Shown here piece after piece: positions 36,414 to 45,185 of a DNA stretch of 49,492 nt. The DNA lies in NCBI RefSeq assembly GCF_000428585.1, contig NZ_AUAF01000023.1:1-49492 (forward strand), read 5' to 3'. This stretch comes from Zooshikella ganghwensis DSM 15267. GTDB taxonomy: Bacteria > Pseudomonadota > Gammaproteobacteria > Pseudomonadales > Zooshikellaceae. Made by a program: the position numbers and the translations under genes. Positions within the stretch are counted from its first letter, which is position 1. Each line of letters starts with the position of its first letter. The notes under the pieces are model-generated. The model made no database searches. It saw only the letters and a program-made list of their open reading frames with translations, and was not told the DNA's origin.

Positions 36414-36500
36414 TATACCCATCGCTCGCAAGCATATTGTCTTTTGAAGTAACTTACAGACTTTTTATTACGCGCCATAGGCGTTATAGGGAGATTCTTA

Positions 36501-37274
36501 ATGAATAAATTAGCTGCATTGTTTGCTACAACAGTTGTTGCAGTGTCTTCACAAGTTATGGCTTCACCTTTAGGTGCAGACCTGACTATTTATGATGGTA
36601 ATTCTCAAGCTGGTTCATACAACAACTGGTACGGCAAGCAAGAAGACCAGGAAGTTGAAGTTGGCCAATCTGGTACTCAACTATTTGATACTGAAGCTTT
36701 TGTCAAAAGCAACAACTACCACGTTGGCCTTGTAAGTGGTTTTAACTTACAAAATGGACACGGTGGTTATGCATCTGGAGATATCTTTATTGATCTTGAT
36801 GGTGATTTTTCATCAAACACAGGTGCTTACGGTCCTGGTCAACAAGTAAAAGATACTTTCGGTTATGACTATGTGCTTGATATCGATTGGAATCAGTTAA
36901 CTTACACTGTATTCAAATTAGATGCTAACTCAGAGACGTTGACAACTACTTTGAACAACCACCAATTCTCTAACCCATGGGCTTATGCAGGTGGCGGTCA
37001 GCAAGTAACTACAGGCTCTTTCACTCTTGATCTGTTGACTGATGCTCAAACAGGTTTTGAAGGTGATGCAGAAGTTGGTCAAGCTTCTCACTATTATGCT
37101 AACGGTTTTGACTTAAGCTTCTTAGGTGAAGGAACTGATTTCTGGCTACATTACACAATGGAATGTGGTAACGACTTACTTCACGCTAAAGGCACAGTAC
37201 CTACTCCTTCAGCTTTAGCATTGATGGGTCTAGGTCTTTTAGGCTTAACTCGTATCCGTCGTAAAAAAGCATAA
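36501..37274 (+). CDS. Exported PEP-CTERM-like surface protein in the flagellin cluster
   Basis: This is a 257-aa protein. A signal peptide (MNKLAALFATTVVAVSSQVMA, cut before SPLG) precedes a beta-rich, Gly/Asn/Asp-rich body. At the end 'VPTPSALALMGLGLLGLTRI' followed by RRKKA is a PEP-CTERM-type sorting tail: a P-x-P motif, a hydrophobic helix and an Arg/Lys cluster. Proteins of this kind are processed by exosortase. 'DIFIDLDGDFSS' may be a metal-binding loop, and 'LHYTMECGNDLL' is a conserved-looking pre-anchor motif with the single Cys of the mature body. GGGAG lies 8 nt before the ATG. A sigma-54 promoter and a terminator make it a single-gene unit amid flagellins. Function unknown. Confidence 0.8.
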   Translation: MNKLAALFATTVVAVSSQVMASPLGADLTIYDGNSQAGSYNNWYGKQEDQEVEVGQSGTQLFDTEAFVKSNNYHVGLVSGFNLQNGHGGYASGDIFIDLDGDFSSNTGAYGPGQQVKDTFGYDYVLDIDWNQLTYTVFKLDANSETLTTTLNNHQFSNPWAYAGGGQQVTTGSFTLDLLTDAQTGFEGDAEVGQASHYYANGFDLSFLGEGTDFWLHYTMECGNDLLHAKGTVPTPSALALMGLGLLGLTRIRRKKA

Positions 37275-37327
37275 AATAAGCTTAAGGCAAATAAATCAAT
37301 TTTGTCTTCTCTTAGTTAAGCTTTTTA

Positions 37328-37358
37328 AATAGTCGCCTTTGAGCGGCTATTTTTTTTC
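37328..37358 (+). terminator. Rho-independent terminator of the PEP-CTERM-like gene
   Basis: AATAGTCGC (37328-37336) pairs with GCGGCTATT (37343-37351) with one G-T pair, and a run of T follows. Confidence 0.8.
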
Positions 37359-37435
37359 TTTTTCGATGTATAAGCAAATACAGATAGTTAATATAAAAAT
37401 ATAATATTTTAATCATACAAAACTTATCCAAACCC

Positions 37436-37822
37436 TTAGGCTTGCTGTTTAATTAATATTAAGTCGCCATGCTCTTTAAGATTTTTTGCTAAGCGTAATG
37501 CAATCTCCTCAGGAATCTGTCGAATTATTTCCTCAGACGCTCGATCAACCACCGAAATAACCACTCTCCCCGCTTCATCATCAATTTTGAAAAAAATATC
37601 CCTTTGCATCGCTGACACAAAATCATTTAATTGTTCAACAGCTTCAGCAACTCGCTGCTCATTAATTGCTGTAGGTTGGTTAAGGCGCTGTGGCTCAATA
37701 TTTTCTGAATGTGGTTGCTCCCCCTGTTGAGTCTTATTTGTCGTGTTTAACGACGGCTGCCTTTTAGTATCATCAACAGTCGGTGTAACCACAGGAGAAC
37801 CTATTGGCGTTATACCTCCCAT
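37436..37822 (-). CDS. flaG: FlaG protein, copy 2
   Basis: This 128-aa protein is a second FlaG with the same C-terminal domain (AVEQLNDFVSAMQRDIFFKI, GRVVISVVDRASEEIIRQIP, EIALRLAKNL). The N-terminal half differs from copy 1. GAGG lies 8 nt before the ATG. It follows flagellin 2 exactly as copy 1 follows flagellin 1, so the flagellin-flaG pair seems to have been duplicated as a unit. Confidence 0.88.
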   Translation of the reverse strand: MGGITPIGSPVVTPTVDDTKRQPSLNTTNKTQQGEQPHSENIEPQRLNQPTAINEQRVAEAVEQLNDFVSAMQRDIFFKIDDEAGRVVISVVDRASEEIIRQIPEEIALRLAKNLKEHGDLILIKQQA

Positions 37823-37846
37823 GATAGTTTCCTCTTTGTATTATCA

Positions 37847-37873
37847 AGCCCAAACCACCAAGAGGTCTGGGCT
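37847..37873 (-). repeat. Hairpin between flagellin 2 and flaG 2
   Basis: AGCCCAAACC (37847-37856) and GGTCTGGGCT (37864-37873) pair with one mismatch. There is no T-run. It occupies the same place as the hairpin after flagellin 1. Confidence 0.4.
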
Positions 37874-37914
37874 GATTATTAATACACTAAAAACCGTTTT
37901 CCACTTCCCTCTTG

Positions 37915-37966
37915 GAGGGTATCGCAAGCCTACTGCGCTTCGCTCCTGACTTTTTGCGACACCCTC
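37915..37966. repeat. Imperfect 13-bp inverted repeat, REP-like
   Basis: GAGGGTATCGCAA (37915-37927) pairs with TTGCGACACCCTC (37954-37966) with one mismatch, enclosing 26 nt. It sits just after the flagellin 2 stop on that strand. It looks like an interspersed palindromic unit rather than a terminator. Confidence 0.5.
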
Positions 37967-37987
37967 TTTGCTATGAGGATTAATCTA

Positions 37988-40015
37988 CTATTGCAGTAAA
38001 GACAACACCTGTTGGGGTTGAGCATTAGCTTGCGCCAACACCGAAATACCTGCTTGCTGTAGTACTGTAGCACGACTCATTTCAGCTGTTTCAGCGGCAA
38101 AGTCAGCATCTAAAATACGTGAGTTTGCAGCAGATAAGTTTTCACTATTAACCGATAAATTACTGACTGTTGATAAAAAGCGGTTTTGTAAGGCACCCAG
38201 TGCAGAAATTTGCTCAGAGACTTTACTGATTGCATTGTCAATGGATATTAACGCATCATTTGCCCCACTCAAGGTGGATATATCTAAATCATCCAACAAC
38301 TGTCCTGCTTCTTGACCTCCAAATGTACCTATTTGGAAACCTGCCCGGCTGATCGAACCTGTATTTGAGGTGAGCGTAAACTGCCCTGCTGAAGTCAGTG
38401 ACACTGAACTATAAGTGGTTGCCACGGAAAAGCCAGCATTTGCAACAGTGTTTATCGCGCTTACATCAATATTTCTGCCATCATCAGCGGTCAACCGGAA
38501 AGTACTTCCAAAGGCTTCTGCTTTAACACCAGTCTGCCCTGACTTTGAGTTAACTGCATTAATAATCGTGTTTTGAATATCACTCGCAGAGTCATTTGCA
38601 CCGTAAGCGATTTGGATATCGACACCATTAATCACCACATTACCACTTTGGGCAGTACCTGTAGTAATCGTACCTCCCGTAACAATGGTGGCATTTGCTT
38701 TTGCAGTTACACCTGATTTTTCACTCACCGCATTAATAGCCGCTGCTTTAGCGATAGCGCTTGCAGCATTACCTGTCGTTGATGATGAATCAAATGATGT
38801 TAATGAAGCACCCACTGCTACACCATTAATGACTAAATCACCAATCGAAAGTGCTGTACTTGTAACATTATCACCAACAGAACCACCATTAACTCCGCTA
38901 AAAGAACCTACCTCTAACCCGGCATTATCAATATTACCTGTGGTTGAATCGATATTAATATCTTCACCATCTTGTGAAATTAATGTAAAGGTACCAAAGT
39001 AAGTCGTATTTCCTGTTGCTAAACCAAAGTCAGCAGAGGCATTTCCTGACACATTTTGAATATCGACATTTCTCCCATCTTCAGCAACCATTGTAATTCC
39101 AGTCGTTGCGTTTCCATCAAATGATGCAACAACACCTGTTTGACCAGATTTTTCATTAATTGCTGTAACTACCGCTTCTAAATTTGCCTCAGTGCTTAAA
39201 GCATTATCAGTGACTAAATCAATTGTCACACCATTAATGGTGATTTGCCCGGTTTTGTCATCCGTATTGGCGTACGTACCACCTGCAATAGTCGCAGCAT
39301 TGACTTTGGCAATGACACCTGTTTGTTCAGATATTTTATTAATTGCAGCCGCTTTAGCAATTGCACCACGTTCTTGGTAGTTTGTGGATGATGTATCATC
39401 AGAACCTGAAGAGGCACCAACAGCAATACCGTTAATAACTAAATCACCCGCATTGAGCTGACTATTACCCGTTAAGGTCGAAGAAATGCCTGCTTCAAGG
39501 GCTGTACCTAGTGAATCTGTGCTAGTTCTTTCAATGCTTACCGAAATGGTATCACCTAAGTTGGCCCCTGTTTGAAATAAGGCATTTGAAAAAGAGCCAT
39601 CCAAGAGGTTTTTACCATTAAAGTTGGTTTTATCTGCCACACTTTGTATTTCAGCAACCAACTGCTGTACCTCTTGATTTAATGCATCACGGTCAATATC
39701 TGTATTACTGCCATTGGCTGATTGCAAAGCAAGCTCTCTCACACGCTGTAAGTTACTGGCGATGGAATTTAATGCTCCTTCTGCTGTTTGAGCTAAGGAA
39801 ATACCATTATTTGCGTTTTGTATCGCAACTGTCGTACCACGTATTTGCGAGGTAAAACGAGTAGAAATTGCTAACCCTGCAGCATCGTCCTTGGCACTAT
39901 TAATTCTCAAACCAGACGACAAGCGCTGCATAGCTTGTTCTTTAGCCGACTGAGAAATATCTAAATAACGTTGTGCACTGAGTGAGGCAAGGTTGGTATT
40001 AATGACCTGAGGCAT
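37988..40015 (-). CDS. fliC: Giant flagellin 2 (675 aa)
   Basis: Same length and architecture as flagellin 1, with conserved ends (MPQVINTNLASLSAQRYLDI; C-terminus ending QVLSLLQ). The centre shows two IN-type modules (GDLVINGIAVGAS with NEKSGQTGV, then GDLVINGVAVGAS with NSKSGQTGV). The two proteins align end to end without large gaps, so they are recent paralogues. AAGGAG lies before the ATG, and a sigma-28-like promoter lies about 90 nt upstream. It is divergent from flagellin 3. Confidence 0.95.
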   Translation of the reverse strand: MPQVINTNLASLSAQRYLDISQSAKEQAMQRLSSGLRINSAKDDAAGLAISTRFTSQIRGTTVAIQNANNGISLAQTAEGALNSIASNLQRVRELALQSANGSNTDIDRDALNQEVQQLVAEIQSVADKTNFNGKNLLDGSFSNALFQTGANLGDTISVSIERTSTDSLGTALEAGISSTLTGNSQLNAGDLVINGIAVGASSGSDDTSSTNYQERGAIAKAAAINKISEQTGVIAKVNAATIAGGTYANTDDKTGQITINGVTIDLVTDNALSTEANLEAVVTAINEKSGQTGVVASFDGNATTGITMVAEDGRNVDIQNVSGNASADFGLATGNTTYFGTFTLISQDGEDINIDSTTGNIDNAGLEVGSFSGVNGGSVGDNVTSTALSIGDLVINGVAVGASLTSFDSSSTTGNAASAIAKAAAINAVSEKSGVTAKANATIVTGGTITTGTAQSGNVVINGVDIQIAYGANDSASDIQNTIINAVNSKSGQTGVKAEAFGSTFRLTADDGRNIDVSAINTVANAGFSVATTYSSVSLTSAGQFTLTSNTGSISRAGFQIGTFGGQEAGQLLDDLDISTLSGANDALISIDNAISKVSEQISALGALQNRFLSTVSNLSVNSENLSAANSRILDADFAAETAEMSRATVLQQAGISVLAQANAQPQQVLSLLQ

Positions 40016-40105
40016 GTGATCGCTCCTTACTTAGTCAGTTACTCCCTTTACCAACACACCTCAAATACTACCTTTGGGGAGAGCTAATGTTCCGTTGTAT
40101 TTCTA

Positions 40106-40132
40106 ATAACGACCACACACTGATTTTCTTTA
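40106..40132 (-). promoter_or_regulatory. Sigma-28-like promoter of flagellin 2
   Basis: The minus strand reads TAAAGAAA (40125-40132), 11 nt, then GTCGTTAT (40106-40113). It matches 6/8 and 5/8 to the FliA consensus with correct spacing; weaker than the flagellin 1 promoter. Confidence 0.55.
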
Positions 40133-40308
40133 GTTTTTTTCCTTACTTTTTTTTATTAATATTCACTGTCGTATAACCATCATTCAGCTGACAATAATTT
40201 TTAATGTAATTATTTCTTCGTCTGTTTCTCGGCATTTTTTTGCCGCCACTAATGATAAAAAACACATCAAGCTTCGTATTATTTTGAAAACAGTAGCTTT
40301 TTATCCAA

Positions 40309-40324
40309 TGGCATAAGAGTTGCT
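40309..40324 (+). promoter_or_regulatory. Sigma-54 promoter of flagellin 3
   Basis: TGGCAT-AAGAG-TTGCT fits the -24/-12 consensus with GG and GC 10 nt apart. It lies about 100 nt before the start codon and is almost identical to the site ahead of flagellin 4. Confidence 0.75.
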
Positions 40325-40426
40325 ATTTGGCTATTAGCCCAAAAGCAGTCTCAATTTTTAATTAAGGGATGTCGTCAATGTTGTAGAGCCTACCACTCGG
40401 CACCATTAAGGCAGGAGACAAGGAAC

Positions 40427-42523
40427 ATGCCACAGGTTATAAATAGTAATATTCCCTCGTTGAATGCTCAACGCAATTTAAACCGCTCTCAAAGCCAATA
40501 TGCCGTTGCCTTACAACGTTTATCTTCTGGCTTGAGAATTAATAGTGCCAAGGATGACGCCGCAGGGCTAGCAATAGCAACTCGTTTTGATGCCCAAATT
40601 ACTGGACTAGGCGTAGCCATTCGTAATGCAGGTGACGGGGTTTCATTAGCACAAACTGCCGAAGGTGCTCTTGGGGCAATGCAAGACAATTTACTGCGCA
40701 TCCGTGACCTTGCTCTACAAGCTGCCAATGCCTCTAACAGTGCACTAGATCGTGAAGCATTAAATGCAGAAGTACAACAGTTGAAAGCCGAAGTACAACG
40801 CTTATCAGACCAAACTAATTTTAACGGTACCAAGCTACTTGATGGCACATTTAAAGATGTTACATTTCAAATTGGTGCCAATGAAGGAGAAACAGTTAGC
40901 TTTGGGATTGACGGCGCCCGCGTCGATGAGTTGGGTGCAGCGCAAACCGTCGGGGTGAGTGCAAGAGGCACCACCAATGCCATTACTCAGGGTGATTTAA
41001 TTATTAATGGAGTCACCATCACCAGCTCTAAAGCCAGCGATGATACTGCATCTGTCGCCAATAAAAGTGCTAGTGCCATTGCAAAAGTTTCCGCGATAAA
41101 CAGTCATTCTGATGAAACAGGTATAACAGCAGAAGTACTGACAAATACAGTAGCAGGCACAAACCAAGTGGTAGCTGATCAGTCAGGTAATATTTTTCTT
41201 AATGGCGTAAGAATCCCCCTTGCAGTCAATGATGACTTAGCCTCAGATGCTAATCGCGATGCGGTTGTGGCCGCGATCAATGCCTATTCTGGACAAACCG
41301 GTGTTACCGCCATTAATACTGGTATTGATGCATCGGGTATTACCTTAGAAGCAGAAGATGGCAGAAATATCACCCTCGTCTTTGGCAGGGGCGGTACTGA
41401 CAATTTAACCGCTGCAGCAACAGGGCTACCAACAGGAAACGTCGCGGCAGGCGCACCCCCCACTGCAGCAGAAGAGTTAAATGGCACCACCTCTGGTGGA
41501 TTTACCCTGATTAGCCGTGATAACAGTAATATTAAAATTGAACAAGGAACAGATGGTCAACTTAATGCCAATGTAGGGTTAGCTGTCGGCACCTACAGTG
41601 GCAGCCAAGCCTTTGTATCATCGCTAGCTGATGCTGGAAATGCTTTAAATACCGGCGATATTGTGATTAATGGTGTACCAATTCCCGCGGGTAATGTGTT
41701 AGACGATACTTCCTCCTCGACCAGTAAATCCACCAGTGCAATCACCAAAGCAGCGGCTATTAATAAAGTCAGCGAGCAGACCGGAGTGACCGCCAAAGCC
41801 AATCCCAATTTAGTGAACGGAGCGGCAATGACGCCTGCAGCCCTTACCGGGAATATTACAATCAATGGCGTGACCACATCTACTTTTAGTACCACAGCAG
41901 ACGCAGAGGAAAGCCGTCTAGCCGTTATTGCAGCTATTAATGCAATTTCTGGTCAGACTGGTGTTATTGCCATTGATACTGGTAGTACTACAGGTGGAGT
42001 ACAACTTTTAGCAGAAGATGGACGAAATATTGACATTAGCTTTTCAACACTGACCAGTGCGGCAACAGGAATAGCTGCTGCTGATACTTATGAATCCTCA
42101 ATCCAAATATCATCCGCAGGTTCCTTTACTTTAACCTCAAATACAACCAATGGCTTAACAAACCAGGGACTCACTGCTGGTACCTTTGGTGGTGCTGAAA
42201 CAGGACAGTTCATAGAGGATATTAATATTTCAACAGTAGAAGGTGCACTCACAGCGTTAGACGCTATTGATAATGCACTACAAGCCATTAATTTACAGCG
42301 TGCTAAATTAGGGGCTATTCAAAATCGGTTTGAATCAACCATCGCTAACCAAGCCATTGCGCAGGAAAATTTGAGTGCCGCCAACTCTCGGATAAAAGAT
42401 GCTGATTTCGCAGAAGAAACTGCAGAGTTAAGTCGAACTACGGTTTTACAACAGGCTGGTATATCGATTTTAGCCCAAGCCAATGCCCAACCACAACAAG
42501 TGTTAAGTTTATTACAAAGTTAG
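40427..42523 (+). CDS. fliC: Giant flagellin 3 (698 aa)
   Basis: Conserved ends are MPQVINSNIPSLNAQRNLNR with RLSSGLRINSAKDDAAGLAI and, C-terminally, AANSRIKDADFAEETAELSR ending VLSLLQS. The centre holds IN-type modules of a second subtype: GDLIINGVTI, INAYSGQTGVTAIN, AEDGRNITL, then GDIVINGVPIPAG, AINKVSEQTGVTAKAN, AEDGRNIDI. It differs from flagellins 1 and 2 in the centre but is close to flagellin 4. AAGGA lies before the ATG. It is driven by a sigma-54 promoter, and no flaG follows. Confidence 0.95.
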   Translation: MPQVINSNIPSLNAQRNLNRSQSQYAVALQRLSSGLRINSAKDDAAGLAIATRFDAQITGLGVAIRNAGDGVSLAQTAEGALGAMQDNLLRIRDLALQAANASNSALDREALNAEVQQLKAEVQRLSDQTNFNGTKLLDGTFKDVTFQIGANEGETVSFGIDGARVDELGAAQTVGVSARGTTNAITQGDLIINGVTITSSKASDDTASVANKSASAIAKVSAINSHSDETGITAEVLTNTVAGTNQVVADQSGNIFLNGVRIPLAVNDDLASDANRDAVVAAINAYSGQTGVTAINTGIDASGITLEAEDGRNITLVFGRGGTDNLTAAATGLPTGNVAAGAPPTAAEELNGTTSGGFTLISRDNSNIKIEQGTDGQLNANVGLAVGTYSGSQAFVSSLADAGNALNTGDIVINGVPIPAGNVLDDTSSSTSKSTSAITKAAAINKVSEQTGVTAKANPNLVNGAAMTPAALTGNITINGVTTSTFSTTADAEESRLAVIAAINAISGQTGVIAIDTGSTTGGVQLLAEDGRNIDISFSTLTSAATGIAAADTYESSIQISSAGSFTLTSNTTNGLTNQGLTAGTFGGAETGQFIEDINISTVEGALTALDAIDNALQAINLQRAKLGAIQNRFESTIANQAIAQENLSAANSRIKDADFAEETAELSRTTVLQQAGISILAQANAQPQQVLSLLQS

Positions 42524-42604
42524 TGCTGTACTTTTTATTGAAACCTCCACGCTTGGTCACTAACCAATTTATTTTCTCCAACCCATGAGTTAATTTATAC
42601 CTCC

Positions 42605-42637
42605 AGCAGTAGAAGATCATCCTTGGTCTCTACTGCT
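42605..42637 (+). terminator. Hairpin downstream of flagellin 3, likely terminator or 3' stabiliser
   Basis: AGCAGTAGA (42605-42613) and TCTACTGCT (42629-42637) form a perfect 9-bp stem with a 15-nt loop. The T-run after it is poor, so termination is uncertain. Confidence 0.45.
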
Positions 42638-42851
42638 CATATCTTTGCTTTTAACAAACTCCAGCATTACCCTCCCCCTTTTTGCAATCCCCCCCCCTTT
42701 TCTATCCCACGAAACGATCAGCAAGAGGCGCTGCACCACCGGCAATAGTTTGCCTTGTTACGTTAGGGGTTGCCGGTTTGCTGTCAAGCAACACTTAAAT
42801 GGTATTTTTGTTAAATATTTATGCTTTTGTTTTTACAGTTTTTTTTCATAC

Positions 42852-42867
42852 TGGCATAAGCATTGCC
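42852..42867 (+). promoter_or_regulatory. Sigma-54 promoter of flagellin 4
   Basis: TGGCAT-AAGCA-TTGCC matches the -24/-12 consensus and the flagellin 3 site. It lies about 105 nt before the start codon at 42973. Confidence 0.75.
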
Positions 42868-42972
42868 CCTCCAGAGGCAACGCAAATTTCAACTTGTTGC
42901 CAAGTTGCCGGCGTAACCCGCACTTTTGATACAAGGGAAGCAGACCGGCTGGTATTAAGGTGGAGAAAAGCC

Positions 42973-45057
42973 ATGCCTCAAATAATTAATACCAATATTC
43001 CTTCGCTGAATGCACAGCGAAATTTGAATAGGTCGCAAACTGATAATGCCGTTGCGCTGCAACGTTTATCTTCAGGACTTCGTATCAACAGTGCTAAAGA
43101 TGATGCCGCCGGACTTGCCATTTCAACTCGATTTGATGCACAAGTTCAAGGCTTATCCGTAGCTATTCGAAATGCGGGTGACGGTGTGTCACTCTCACAG
43201 ACAGCCGAGGGTGCTCTGGGTGCGATGAAAGACAACTTGTTACGTATTCGTGACCTTGCCTTACAATCAGCCAATGCCACCAACAATGAATTCGACCGAG
43301 AAGCGCTAAATGCAGAGGTCGATCAACTTAAAAAAGAAATAGCGCGAATTTCTGACCAGACCAGTTTTAACGGTACCAAATTATTGGATGGTACATTTAC
43401 ACAAGTTACTTTCCAGATTGGGGCTAATGAAGGAGAAAGCGTCACCTTTGGCATCGAGGGTGCCCGCGTTGATGAGCTGGGAGCAGCTCAAAATGTTGGA
43501 GTAAGTGCTCGAGGGACCGCCAATGCGCTGGTACAGGGGGATCTTATTATCAATGGTGTCAGTATCCCAAGCTCTAAAGCTACGGATGATACGGCATCAT
43601 TGACCAATAAGAGTGCCAGCGCCATTTCTAAAGTCAGCGCAATAAATAGCGAGTCTGACGAAACAGGCGTTACCGCAGAAGTTCTTACAAATACAGTTGC
43701 AGGTACCGCACAAACTGTGGCTGATCAAACCGGAAACATATTCCTCAATGGCGTTCGAATCCCTCTAGCCGTAAATACCAGTATTTCTTCTGAAGGAAAC
43801 CGTGACGCTGTCGTTGCAGCTATCAATGCGAATTCAGCCCAAACAGGCGTTACCGCCATTAATACGGGTGATGACCAGTCAGGTATCACGCTAGAAGCTG
43901 AAGATGGCCGAAACATCACCCTTGTTTACGCAGCTGGAGGACTAACGGCAGCAGCTACAGGACTACCTACGGGTAACGTTGCTGCGGGTGCTACACCTAC
44001 TGCCGCAGAAGAACAAGCAGGTACGGTTGCAGGTGGCTTTACCTTAATTTCCCGTGATGGTACCGCAATAAAAATTGATCAAGGACCCGATGGACAGCTT
44101 AACCAAAATGTCGGCCTTGCGGTTGGTGAGTACAGTGGTTCAGGTGCATTTCTGTCATCCTTGGCTGACTCAGGCAATGCCTTAAGTGATGGTAATATTG
44201 TTATTAATGGCGTCCCTGTTCCCGCAGGCAATATCTTAGACGATACTGCCTCTTCAACCAGCAAAGATACCAGCGCCATTACCAAAGCTGCCGCTATAAA
44301 CAAAGTGAGTGAGCAAACAGGTGTTACCGCCACTGCTAATCAAAACTTAGTGAATGGTGCAGCTATGACCCCGGCAGCCTTAACGGGCAACGTCGTTATC
44401 AATGGTGTTGCCACAGCTGACTTCTCCACATCTACAGATGCAGAAGAAAGCCGGATTGCCGTGGTTAATGCCATCAATGCCATTGCCGGCCAAACTGGGG
44501 TCACAGCAGTTGATACAGGTAGCACTACGGCAGGTGTCCAACTGCTGGCAGAAGATGGCCGTAATATTGATGTTGCCTTCAATACCTTAACCAGTCCATC
44601 CACAGGCATTGCTGTAGCGGGCGTATATGAATCATCCATCAGGTTAGCATCTGCTAATCCCATTACTTTAACCTCGAATACCAATAACGGACTGTCTAAT
44701 CACGGTTTATCGGCAGGTACTTACGGAGGGGCTGAAACCGGTCAGTTTGTGCAAGATATTGATATTTCAACAGTCGAGGGAGCACTACGTGCACTGGATG
44801 CTGTCGATAACGCTCTCCAATCCATCAATATTCAGCGTGCAAACCTAGGGGCTATTCAAAATCGTTTTGAGTCAACCATTGCTAACCAGGAAATTGCTAG
44901 AGAAAACCTGGCTGCCGCCAACTCTCGCATAAAGGATGCTGACTTTGCTGCAGAAACAGCCGAATTGTCGCGCACCCAGGTGCTGCAACAGGCCGGTATT
45001 TCTGTTCTCGCTCAAGCTAACGCTCAACCCCAACAGGTACTACAGTTATTACAGTAA
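42973..45057 (+). CDS. fliC: Giant flagellin 4 (694 aa)
   Basis: ATG 42973 (MPQIINTNIPSLNAQRNLNR) follows AAGGTGGAG; the frame is open 58 codons further but that part covers the promoter. Domain layout and central modules match flagellin 3 (GDLIINGVSI, NANSAQTGVTAIN, GNIVINGVPVPAG, AEDGRNIDV). It ends SRTQVLQQAGISVLAQANAQ followed by PQQVLQLLQ. Flagellins 3 and 4 are tandem paralogues. A terminator follows, then the glycosyltransferase gene. Confidence 0.95.
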   Translation: MPQIINTNIPSLNAQRNLNRSQTDNAVALQRLSSGLRINSAKDDAAGLAISTRFDAQVQGLSVAIRNAGDGVSLSQTAEGALGAMKDNLLRIRDLALQSANATNNEFDREALNAEVDQLKKEIARISDQTSFNGTKLLDGTFTQVTFQIGANEGESVTFGIEGARVDELGAAQNVGVSARGTANALVQGDLIINGVSIPSSKATDDTASLTNKSASAISKVSAINSESDETGVTAEVLTNTVAGTAQTVADQTGNIFLNGVRIPLAVNTSISSEGNRDAVVAAINANSAQTGVTAINTGDDQSGITLEAEDGRNITLVYAAGGLTAAATGLPTGNVAAGATPTAAEEQAGTVAGGFTLISRDGTAIKIDQGPDGQLNQNVGLAVGEYSGSGAFLSSLADSGNALSDGNIVINGVPVPAGNILDDTASSTSKDTSAITKAAAINKVSEQTGVTATANQNLVNGAAMTPAALTGNVVINGVATADFSTSTDAEESRIAVVNAINAIAGQTGVTAVDTGSTTAGVQLLAEDGRNIDVAFNTLTSPSTGIAVAGVYESSIRLASANPITLTSNTNNGLSNHGLSAGTYGGAETGQFVQDIDISTVEGALRALDAVDNALQSINIQRANLGAIQNRFESTIANQEIARENLAAANSRIKDADFAAETAELSRTQVLQQAGISVLAQANAQPQQVLQLLQ

Positions 45058-45093
45058 CGATTTATTAAAGGGACTTCTAATTATTTTGCTTTC

Positions 45094-45120
45094 AATGAGG
45101 TGTTTCAACACCTCATTTTT
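45094..45120 (+). terminator. Rho-independent terminator after flagellin 4
   Basis: AATGAGGTGT and ACACCTCATT form a perfect 10-bp stem around a 4-nt loop, followed directly by T5. Confidence 0.85.
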
Positions 45121-45185
45121 GTGTGAAATAAAATTGACTTGTATAAAAAATACATGGATCAGTTAACAAGTAACGGGGGATTATC

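Larger units (their letters stand above)
35907..36500. other. Divergent regulatory region between flagellin 1 and the PEP-CTERM-like gene
   Basis: No gene supported. It contains the flagellin 1 leader and sigma-28 promoter on the left, then about 350 bp of very AT-rich sequence with A- and T-tracts, then the sigma-54 promoter of the plus-strand gene at 36398-36413. FleQ sites would be expected in the AT-rich part but were not recognised. Confidence 0.5.
40016..40426. other. Divergent regulatory region between flagellins 2 and 3
   Basis: No gene supported. The left part carries the sigma-28-like promoter of flagellin 2 and the right part the sigma-54 promoter of flagellin 3. The AT-rich middle (about 40135-40300) shows no further motif I can support. 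Confidence 0.6.
42524..42972. other. Gene-free stretch between flagellins 3 and 4
   Basis: No supported gene. A hairpin after flagellin 3 (42605-42637), a 9-C tract (42689-42697), then the flagellin 4 promoter (42852-42867) and leader. An upstream extension of the flagellin 4 frame is open but crosses the promoter and is not coding. Confidence 0.6.

Noticed and set aside
40489-40848. 119-aa open frame antisense to flagellin 3
   Set aside because: It is the shadow of the conserved flagellin N-terminus, has no ribosome-binding site, and its composition follows the opposite strand.
42799-42972. 58-codon upstream extension of flagellin 4
   Set aside because: It crosses the sigma-54 promoter and precedes the universally conserved MPQIIN start, which has its own ribosome-binding site.
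33879-45057. Repeated modules read as a CRISPR or tandem DNA repeat array
   Set aside because: The periodicity is at protein level (~190 aa) within coding sequence; there are no short identical direct repeats with spacers.
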